Below the pieces are notes generated by a model that was given only the letters and a program-made list of their open reading frames with translations, was not told the origin of the DNA and made no database searches. A stretch of 64,000 nt of DNA, taken from NCBI GenBank assembly GCA_025059745.1, contig JANXDH010000004.1:111783-175782 (forward strand), given 5' to 3'. How positions within the stretch are numbered: the stretch's first letter is position 1; every line of letters begins with the position of its first letter. Of this stretch, positions 57,519 to 64,000 are shown one piece after another. This DNA is from Aigarchaeota archaeon. Lineage in GTDB: Archaea > Thermoproteota > Nitrososphaeria_A > Caldarchaeales > Calditenuaceae. Both the position numbers and the translations under genes were made by a program.

Positions 57519-59480
57519 CTACCGGGGGAACAACAAGGACATTATCTCGTCGAGCTGCGCGGTGGCGACGCAGACGTACCTATCCGCGCCTCCGTAGTAG
57601 AGGAAGACCGTGTTGTCCCTGAGGACCGCACCGCAGGGGAAGACCACGTTGTTCACGTAACCCTCCCTCTCATACCACTCCTCTGGTTGGAGGATCGGGG
57701 TGATCGTCCTGGCCAAGACCTCATCAGGCTTCTTGCGATCCAAGAGGGCTGCACCGACCCTGTACACACCATCGTGAGATACGCCGTGGTAAAACATCAA
57801 CCACCCCTCCTCGACCTTCAAGGGTGGTGCGGCCAACCCCACCTTCTTTCCGTCCCACATCCCGGGTCTGTTCGAGAGGAGCGGCAACATCAACAGCCTC
57901 TCCACGTCTACGGTCTCGAGGGAGTCTAGGTAGTCGTAGACGACATTTATCCCACCAGCCCTATGAATGTAGAAGTACTTGTCATCTATCCGCTCCCTTA
58001 GGACGCAGGCGTTCTTGTCATCGATCCACGGGGGCGATGCGAGGATCGGGGGCGTCCACTCCCACTCCATGTTCAAGAAGTTCCTGACGCTTATCGACGT
58101 CAGGGCGACACGCGGAGGGTCTATCCCATCGAAGGCTGTGTAGAACATGTAGAGCTTGTCGTTGATCTTTACTATACGCGGGTCCTCGCAACCCGAGTGA
58201 CCGAGGCCCCTCTTCATCTCGAACTCCTCTCGGGGGACGTAGACCGGCTCATCGAGTATCTTATCTATGTTGAGACCGTCCTCGCTCACCGCCATGCCTA
58301 TTGTAGAGGTCTTGTCCTCCGAGAAAGCCCTGAAAAGGATGTGTATCTTTCCCTCCAGCTCGATAGCGGCCGGGTTGAAGACGGAGAACCCCCTCCACCA
58401 GTACCTCCTGTCAGGCCATATTATCGGGTTCTTCTCGTGTCTCTTGAAGACTGGGGCCACTCCACCGTCTAGCATCAACCTCAGCTTAGATAACATTATC
58501 GTGGCTTGACAGCACGAGGTATCTGACGCACCGTAATATATCTTGACCGTCCTCCCCTCGAGTAAGGCGGAGGTGGGGAATACCACGCGTGGTACTATGC
58601 CGTAGACCTCATAGACCTCCTCGGGCGTCATGAACGGGTAACTGGTCCTCTTGATCACCCTTCTAGGGTCGTCTAAATCAAGTAAGAGCGCCTCCACGCC
58701 GAAGACCCTCTTGATAGGTTCGCCGAAGTAGTTCTGAATATAGCTATAGATCAGTAACCACCCCTCCTCCAGCTCTATAGGTGGAGCACCTACCTCTATG
58801 TGGTCCAACTCAGACCTCCGGGGATCGGGCCTGATTACATGATCCATGTATCTCCTATACCACTCCGCCATCTCTTCGCTCCACCGCGACGGATCGTCGG
58901 AGAGCTCTGCCACACTTATGTAAGCTGGAGGCTTGTCAGTATGCACCGTCAAGACTGCAACGAGTCTCTTCCTGATCCTCCTCGGGAAGATCGCCATGGC
59001 CTTCGCATTGAAGGGAGTGACCAGGTATTTCTCAGAGACCCTCCTCAGATCGTCACTTATGGCGACTGCGACTCTTATCCAATCGGCGGTGGGCGGGAGT
59101 ACCGCAATCGCTGTGTAGGTGATGTAATATCGTCCATCGACCTTAGTGATCCTTGGGTCCTCACAACCGAACCGCTCCCAACCGTGCTCGGGATAGATGA
59201 ACCTCCTCCTGTCGTAAAAGTGAACGCCGTCTCTGCTCTTCGCGATCCCTATCGAGCTGATCGTCACGCTCCCTCTAGAAGTCGCGGGAGGCGAGAGAGC
59301 TCGGTAGAGCATGTAGTAGGTCCGCCCTCTCTTTATCACCGCGGGGTTGAAGACCGCGTAGGACTCCCACGAGTTCCCAACGTTGGGCAAGAGTATCGGG
59401 TTATCGTGGTGCCTCCTGAGGTTTACGTTCTGTGAGGTCAGAGTCCCCATCCTGACGTTCAATGGTAGCTTGCTAGACAC
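57519..59480 (-). CDS. Tandem GH130-like beta-propeller glycosidase/phosphorylase
   Basis: 653 aa with two GH130-type five-bladed propellers in line. Copy 1: RHHDNPILLPNVGNSWESYAVFNPAV, SSIGIAKSRDGVHF, FGCEDPRITKVDGRYYITYTA. Copy 2, from about residue 330: RHEKNPIIWPDRRYWWRGFSVFNPAA, STIGMAVSEDGLNI, SGCEDPRIVKINDKLYMFYTA. GH130 enzymes phosphorolyse or hydrolyse beta-mannosides. Two full domains in one chain are unusual. It is followed downstream on the same strand by no related gene, and upstream by a single-copy homologue. Confidence 0.75.
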   Translation of the reverse strand: MSSKLPLNVRMGTLTSQNVNLRRHHDNPILLPNVGNSWESYAVFNPAVIKRGRTYYMLYRALSPPATSRGSVTISSIGIAKSRDGVHFYDRRRFIYPEHGWERFGCEDPRITKVDGRYYITYTAIAVLPPTADWIRVAVAISDDLRRVSEKYLVTPFNAKAMAIFPRRIRKRLVAVLTVHTDKPPAYISVAELSDDPSRWSEEMAEWYRRYMDHVIRPDPRRSELDHIEVGAPPIELEEGWLLIYSYIQNYFGEPIKRVFGVEALLLDLDDPRRVIKRTSYPFMTPEEVYEVYGIVPRVVFPTSALLEGRTVKIYYGASDTSCCQATIMLSKLRLMLDGGVAPVFKRHEKNPIIWPDRRYWWRGFSVFNPAAIELEGKIHILFRAFSEDKTSTIGMAVSEDGLNIDKILDEPVYVPREEFEMKRGLGHSGCEDPRIVKINDKLYMFYTAFDGIDPPRVALTSISVRNFLNMEWEWTPPILASPPWIDDKNACVLRERIDDKYFYIHRAGGINVVYDYLDSLETVDVERLLMLPLLSNRPGMWDGKKVGLAAPPLKVEEGWLMFYHGVSHDGVYRVGAALLDRKKPDEVLARTITPILQPEEWYEREGYVNNVVFPCGAVLRDNTVFLYYGGADRYVCVATAQLDEIMSLLFPR

Positions 59481-59553
59481 CCCTCCAACACCCCCAAAGT
59501 CATAGTAATACCCATCGGCATCAGCCGTGTCACAGAATCTTCACTTATTACCA

Positions 59554-60555
59554 TTACTTACGTGTGATATTACTGAGTAATTCGTCGAGGCCTATCTCGG
59601 CCAAACATACGTAACTATCGGACGCACCGTAATAGACCAAGAGCCTACCTTTAAGGACCACGGCCCCCGTGGCGTAGATGACGCCAGGCTTGAAGCCGCA
59701 CCACTCGTACCACTCTTCCGGCACCAGCAAGGGTGTGTTGTGCCTACCTATGACCGTAGTTGGGTCAACTAGGTCTAGGAGCATCGCACCGAGTCTGTAA
59801 CCGCCGATCTCCCTCACCGGGCTGCCGTGATAAAGCAACAACCACCCGTCCTTGGTCTCGATGGGCGGTGCAGCAGCGCCCCTTATTACCGCGTCCCATC
59901 GCTCCCTCCTACCCATACCGTACCCTCCATCGAATTTACTGCGTATAACGACACCCTCAAAGTCCTCCACGAACGCTATCTGCACCCTCGGTGATAGGCT
60001 ATGTAGTATGGCGAACTTACCCTCGAACTTCTTCGGGAAGAGCATCCAATTCTTGTGTTTCTCGCCCTCAGGGGAGATGACATGGGGCCTGCCCCACCGC
60101 CACTCCTTCCCCAAGAAGTCCTCAAGGGATATAGAGTTGATCGCCACCCTGATGTTGTACCCATCGTAGAGAGTGTAAGTCATGTAGACCGTGTCGCCAA
60201 TCACTACTACACGCGGGTCCTCCGAGCCGACGAAACCCCCACCAGATGGACTCATCATTTGCAGCAGGTTCGATGTGGGGAGCCTGTGTTGATAGACCGG
60301 TTCCCGCGACCTCTCATCGATCCTCAGCCCGTTCCGACTCCTCGCGTACCCTAGTCGCGAGACGTAATCTCTCCCGATCGCGCGGTACAGGATGTGAACC
60401 TGGTCGCCCACCGTCATGACTCCGGGGTTGAACGTCTGCTCGCTCTCCCACCAATTATCCTCGAGCGGTATTATCAGAGGATTACCCTTATATCTAGTTA
60501 AGGTGAGCTCCCACTTCCCGGCCTTTGAGGCCTCGATCCCTTTCTGCGCGCACAT
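59554..60555 (-). CDS. GH130-like beta-propeller protein, single copy
   Basis: 333 aa, one five-bladed propeller: RYKGNPLIIPLEDNWWESEQTFNPGV, SRLGYARSRNGLRI, FVGSEDPRVVVIGDTVYMTYTL and PIETKDGWLLLYHGSPV. It is clearly related to each half of the downstream protein, with the EDPR motif conserved. Beta-mannoside phosphorylase or hydrolase activity is expected from the family. No signal peptide, so cytoplasmic. The 73-nt gap suggests co-transcription with the tandem gene. Confidence 0.78.
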   Translation of the reverse strand: MCAQKGIEASKAGKWELTLTRYKGNPLIIPLEDNWWESEQTFNPGVMTVGDQVHILYRAIGRDYVSRLGYARSRNGLRIDERSREPVYQHRLPTSNLLQMMSPSGGGFVGSEDPRVVVIGDTVYMTYTLYDGYNIRVAINSISLEDFLGKEWRWGRPHVISPEGEKHKNWMLFPKKFEGKFAILHSLSPRVQIAFVEDFEGVVIRSKFDGGYGMGRRERWDAVIRGAAAPPIETKDGWLLLYHGSPVREIGGYRLGAMLLDLVDPTTVIGRHNTPLLVPEEWYEWCGFKPGVIYATGAVVLKGRLLVYYGASDSYVCLAEIGLDELLSNITRK

Positions 60556-60656
60556 AAAAATTTTCCCTCACTACTAAGTTCGGAGTGATTCCTTAAAAAC
60601 TTATAGGATAAGAGGCAGCTGATCTATATCAGTATAAAGAAATAGATCGTAAAAAT

Positions 60657-62231
60657 CTATTGGAGGGTCTTACTGACGTAAGGACCGTCAAGAACGTACC
60701 CCCGCGAGTAATAGTACTCCCTAACACCGACGCCGCTGATCACTACTACCTTCCTGAGGCCGAACTCCTCTGATGCGACCCTCTCGGCCTCGAACAACAG
60801 CCTGCTACCCACGCCCCTGTGCTGCCACCCACGCCCGCCCCCCTCACCGACAGGCACCATTTGGCCGTAGACGTGGAGCTCCCTCACCAAAGCTGCTCCC
60901 CTCAGCTCGGGCCTCAGAGGCTCTGATGGGATCCGGAGGCGAACGAACCCAATGAGGACGTCGTTGGCAACATCCTCGAAGGAGATGAAGTTCTCGATAC
61001 CGCCGCTGGCCTCGTAAGATAACCTCATCAGTCTTAGATGCTCCGGTCTCGGCTCGTACTTAGGACCCTGGCGACCGACCTCCCTGCACCTTATACACCT
61101 GCACCTGATCCCCCTCCTAGCGGCCTCCCTCTCGACTAGCTGACGCAAATTACCGAGTCTGTTGCCGTCGATTATCGCGTGTGGCGGTATCTCTCTCTGT
61201 ATCCTGTTGACCCTCACGTAGACCGGTATGTACCTCATGCTCTCCACGAGTACTTTCACCAGTTCATCGGCTGTATATGGTCTGTACCACCCCTTGAGCC
61301 ACCACTTGTGAAGCTGAGTGCCGGGTAACACGAGCGTCGGATAAATCTTGAGCGCATCGGGTTTGAACGCATCGTTCGTAAATAACTCCCTGAAGACCTC
61401 TATGTCCCTCTCCGGTGACGACTCAGGGAGGCCTGGCATGACGTGGAAGGTCACCTTGAAGGCGAGGTCTTTTAGGACCCTAGTCGACTCGACGACGTCT
61501 CTGAGCGTGTGTCCTCTGTTGAGAACGCTGTAAGACCAGTCGTCGAGGGTCTGGACGCCCAACTCAACCCTAGTAAAGCCCATCTCGAGGAGCCGGTTGG
61601 CGTGCTCGTATTTCGCGTATTCGGGTTTAGTCTCCGCGGTCATCCCCACGACCCTCCTCTCGGCCCCCTCAGCCACCCTCAGCCCCTCCTCCAACGAGCT
61701 GGACTCAACCCCATTCAGTTCGTCAAGGCACCTCTTCACGAGGGACCTCTGGACGTGGAGGGGGAGCGCTGTGAAAGTACCGCCGACCATAATCAACTCG
61801 ATCTTATCGACCGTGTGTCCGGCGTCCTCTAACTTCTTGACCTGGTCCCTAATGACGGACCCAGGGTCGTAGCTGTAACGTTGGCTCAACTTCACTATAT
61901 GCTCCTCGCCCGTGTAACTCTTGGGGGCGTTCCACGCTGGACCTCCGGGACAGTAAGCGCACGAGCCGTGAGGACAGTTGTAGGGTGGTACTGCAACCGT
62001 AATGACCGTCACGCCCGAGAGCGACCGACCGGCCTTCCTCCTGAGGACCTCCCTGATCGAGTCTCCACCGCGCCCCCTGATAGACCTCAAAACGTCTAGG
62101 TCGCTCGGTACGATCTTCAGGCCTAACTCCTTAGCGACTATCAACTTCAACCTCTGGAGCTCCTCCTTGGTGGCCACGCGCTCGAGCGAGGCCCTCTCGG
62201 CGATCAATCTACACGCATCCTCCATCTCCAT
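60657..62231 (-). CDS. elp3: Elp3, tRNA uridine-34 carboxymethyltransferase
   Basis: 524 aa. Radical-SAM cluster motif CPHGSCAYCPGGPAWNAPKS near residue 90, and the KTI-type IELIMVGGTFTALPLHVQ and RVELGVQTLDDWSYSVLNRGH. The C-terminal GNAT domain ends RGVGSRLLFEAERVASEEFGLRKVVVISGVGVREYYYSRGY. Elp3 installs cm5U at wobble uridines of tRNA using acetyl-CoA and SAM. No other Elongator gene is nearby, as usual in archaea. Confidence 0.95.
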   Translation of the reverse strand: MEMEDACRLIAERASLERVATKEELQRLKLIVAKELGLKIVPSDLDVLRSIRGRGGDSIREVLRRKAGRSLSGVTVITVAVPPYNCPHGSCAYCPGGPAWNAPKSYTGEEHIVKLSQRYSYDPGSVIRDQVKKLEDAGHTVDKIELIMVGGTFTALPLHVQRSLVKRCLDELNGVESSSLEEGLRVAEGAERRVVGMTAETKPEYAKYEHANRLLEMGFTRVELGVQTLDDWSYSVLNRGHTLRDVVESTRVLKDLAFKVTFHVMPGLPESSPERDIEVFRELFTNDAFKPDALKIYPTLVLPGTQLHKWWLKGWYRPYTADELVKVLVESMRYIPVYVRVNRIQREIPPHAIIDGNRLGNLRQLVEREAARRGIRCRCIRCREVGRQGPKYEPRPEHLRLMRLSYEASGGIENFISFEDVANDVLIGFVRLRIPSEPLRPELRGAALVRELHVYGQMVPVGEGGGRGWQHRGVGSRLLFEAERVASEEFGLRKVVVISGVGVREYYYSRGYVLDGPYVSKTLQ

Positions 62232-62253
62232 ATCTCAACCACCATGCACTAAC

Positions 62254-63951
62254 TCATCCGTACCTATATCTAACTCCGTGGCCCTTTCTCTCGTGGTTGA
62301 AGTCGACGACCCCTCGAGGCCCTATCGCACCACACGTCCCGCAGGCAACACAAGCCACGTGGTCGAACCTGAGCTTCGCCCTCCCTATGTCCTTTATCAT
62401 CTGTGAGTGAGCCAATCTCCTTGCTTCACCGCTGCTCATACCTTGACTGAGGTAGTGGTTCATGTTGTAGAGGTAGAGGTCCCTGTAGGACGCGAATACT
62501 CCCTTGTCTAAGACGAGTGTGTAGCAGTTGACTGGACATGCGGGGACCCACGGCTTGAAAGGCATCGAGGAGGCCCTCTGGGTATCCACCTTGATGTGCA
62601 CGTAACTCTCGTCCTCATAGTAGTTCAATAGTCCTGTCCTCTCTTGGACCCTTTGAACCGCATCACGGTATTCGCTCGCCCTCACCTTGGCATCCAGAGT
62701 CACCCGCTCGGCAAGCACGGTCAGGGCGAATCTGGCAAAGAGTCCATAGGCCACCCCCCCCTCAGATAACCTAGAGGCCCTCCCGGACCGCCTGACGTCG
62801 TCATAGATCGGTGCGAGGAGCGTCTTGTAGTAAGCCAGCTGTTCTTCGTTGAACGCCCCCCTCTCTGCCGCCCTTATATAGGTCTGAGCTGCCATTACAC
62901 CGGACGCGACGGCCCTCCGCATACCATCTATGAGGGCACCTATCTTTACGAAGGCACCCAGCGCATCACCGGTGACTAGGAACCCGGACCTGTAAGGCCT
63001 CTCTAACATGCACTTGTAACCCTTGGGTATGTTGTGGGCTGAGTACTCCACCAGCTCTGCACCCTCTATGAGCTCAGAGACCATAGGGTGTCTCTCTAGA
63101 TCTTCTAAGACGTCTAGAGGTTTACCGAACTCTTCGACCTTTTCAACCATTCGTCTCAACATAGAGTCCAGCGAGACGACTATGCCGATACTTAGGGTGT
63201 CGTAATTCGTGTAGAGGAAGGCACCACCATCGATACCCTTCATGAACTCCCCCATGTAGAAGATGGCCCTCCCCTCCCGACCAGAGACTTTGAACCGTTC
63301 CTCGATGGACTTAGGCGGGAGTTTGAAGACGTGCTTGACGCCGTGGTAGAGCTCACTAGGTCCGAGCCTACCCCTGAGTCCAGCCGCCTCGACTAGGTTT
63401 GAGGTGACACCACTCGCGTCTATCACTACGTTCGCCCTCAACTCATCATCATCAGTCACTACCCCCTTGATCGCACCGTCCTCCTCTATCAACCCCTCTA
63501 CAGTCGTGGAGCTGGCTACTACACCACCCGCCTCCCTCACCTTCTCCACGGCCCACTTATCGAACTTCGCCCGTAGGACCGAAAAGGCCGGACCCTGAAC
63601 CTCATGAAGACCAGTTACTCCGAGGGAGTTCAGCCTCGACCTCTCATCTATCCTCCACCTCTTGTAACTGACCTTTCCGTCGTTCACAAGGGCGTCTGAG
63701 AGCACCCAGACCTCGTGAGAGATCATCTTCCTCTCCCACGGTGCATCTCTCTCGAAATTTGGGAAGACGTCACCGAAGCTGTAACCCTTGACGTACTCGG
63801 TATAGAGTACCCCTCCGCTCGAGTTCCTCTCTCCGGGGACCTGAGACTTCTCCAAGAGCGCAACGTCGACGCCGTTTCTGGCGAGAGTCAGGGCCGCCGC
63901 CGACCCAGCGAGCCCTCCACCGACCACTATAACCTCAAAGTCTATACCCAT
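62254..63951 (-). CDS. Electron-transfer flavoprotein-quinone oxidoreductase, FixC-FixX fusion
   Basis: 565 aa. The N-terminus is FixC-like: VIVVGGGLAGSAAALTLARNGVDVALLEKS (FAD). DASGVTSNLVEAAGL and FLVTGDALGAFVKIGALIDGMRRAVASG are the FAD and substrate loops. The last ~110 residues are a ferredoxin-like FixX: CPVNCYTLVLDKG, then CVACGTCGAIGPRGVVDFNHERKGHGV. Normally these are two genes. It carries electrons from ETF (FixAB) toward quinone. The partial gene upstream looks like the ETF alpha subunit. Confidence 0.88.
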   Translation of the reverse strand: MGIDFEVIVVGGGLAGSAAALTLARNGVDVALLEKSQVPGERNSSGGVLYTEYVKGYSFGDVFPNFERDAPWERKMISHEVWVLSDALVNDGKVSYKRWRIDERSRLNSLGVTGLHEVQGPAFSVLRAKFDKWAVEKVREAGGVVASSTTVEGLIEEDGAIKGVVTDDDELRANVVIDASGVTSNLVEAAGLRGRLGPSELYHGVKHVFKLPPKSIEERFKVSGREGRAIFYMGEFMKGIDGGAFLYTNYDTLSIGIVVSLDSMLRRMVEKVEEFGKPLDVLEDLERHPMVSELIEGAELVEYSAHNIPKGYKCMLERPYRSGFLVTGDALGAFVKIGALIDGMRRAVASGVMAAQTYIRAAERGAFNEEQLAYYKTLLAPIYDDVRRSGRASRLSEGGVAYGLFARFALTVLAERVTLDAKVRASEYRDAVQRVQERTGLLNYYEDESYVHIKVDTQRASSMPFKPWVPACPVNCYTLVLDKGVFASYRDLYLYNMNHYLSQGMSSGEARRLAHSQMIKDIGRAKLRFDHVACVACGTCGAIGPRGVVDFNHERKGHGVRYRYG

Positions 63952-63956
63952 ACTAT

Positions 63957-64000
63957 CTATTCCCCCCTCAAGGCTTCTATGAATTTGGGCAGGACCTCGT
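63957..64000 (-). CDS. ETF alpha subunit (FixB)-like, 3' fragment at window edge
   Basis: The minus strand reads EVLPKFIEALRGE then TAG, matching the typical C-terminal end of electron-transfer flavoprotein alpha subunits. Only about 13 codons are in the window. The stop is 5 nt before the FixC-FixX start, as expected for a fix operon. Confidence 0.5.
   Translation of the reverse strand, partial: EVLPKFIEALRGE

Noticed and set aside
1-64000. CRISPR arrays, insertion sequences and rRNA
   Set aside because: No regular repeat-spacer pattern, transposase or rRNA segment was seen in any frame or strand.

Overview
The window comes from an archaeon. It encodes both subunits of the D-family DNA polymerase (DP1 at 25.2-26.6 kb, DP2 at 52.8-56.2 kb), Orc1/Cdc6, an archaeal Pno1/Dim2 KH protein, archaeal Elp3 and a Dpo4-like Y-family polymerase. 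Many genes have an A/T-rich TATA box about 22-28 nt before a start codon, with no Shine-Dalgarno site, which is the archaeal leaderless pattern. PolD argues against Sulfolobales-type Crenarchaeota. Thaumarchaeota, Aigarchaeota, Korarchaeota or Euryarchaeota remain possible, and the sequence alone does not decide.

Layout. 0-5.5 kb: a nucleotidyltransferase/kinase protein cut by the window edge, two paralogous nucleotidyltransferases, a HemK-like methyltransferase, an AIM24-like protein and a KH protein. 5.5-7.1 kb: an amtB-glnK ammonium operon. 7.2-20.3 kb: a surface-glycan island with six glycosyltransferases, three SDR sugar epimerases (one resembling CDP-paratose/tyvelose 2-epimerase), a nucleotide-sugar dehydrogenase, a polytopic membrane protein and the wreck of an FkbM methyltransferase. 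20.4-25.1 kb: two CBS proteins, a large secreted membrane-anchored protein and two unknowns. 25.2-28.5 kb: DP1, orc1 and a 0.6 kb gene-free stretch with two inverted origin-recognition-box matches beside an A/T-rich tract, a good candidate for a replication origin.

29.1-47.2 kb, immediately after a tRNA-Pro gene, is a compact head-tail virus morphogenesis cluster. It holds the terminase large subunit, HK97-type portal, maturation protease, major capsid protein, head-tail connectors, tail terminator, tail tube, overlapping tail-assembly-chaperone-like ORFs, a gp10-like protein, a tape measure, a baseplate hub and fibres. I see no integrase, replication gene or duplicated attachment site. It may be a reduced provirus or a domesticated, gene-transfer-agent-like particle locus. 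Its reading frames look intact, it has its own recurring CAAAAATA promoter element (nine copies), a counter-oriented cassette of small membrane proteins, a PLD nuclease, and an ABC-ATPase fused to a GNAT acyltransferase placed between portal and protease.

47.3-64 kb returns to host genes: dinB, a DedA-like membrane protein, an ACT-V4R sensor, tRNA-Gly, a SIMPL protein, a membrane-attached winged-helix pair, TerC, DP2, a four-CBS protein with an S30AE-like tail, two GH130-type proteins (one a tandem duplication), Elp3, a FixC-FixX fusion and the last codons of an ETF-alpha-like gene.
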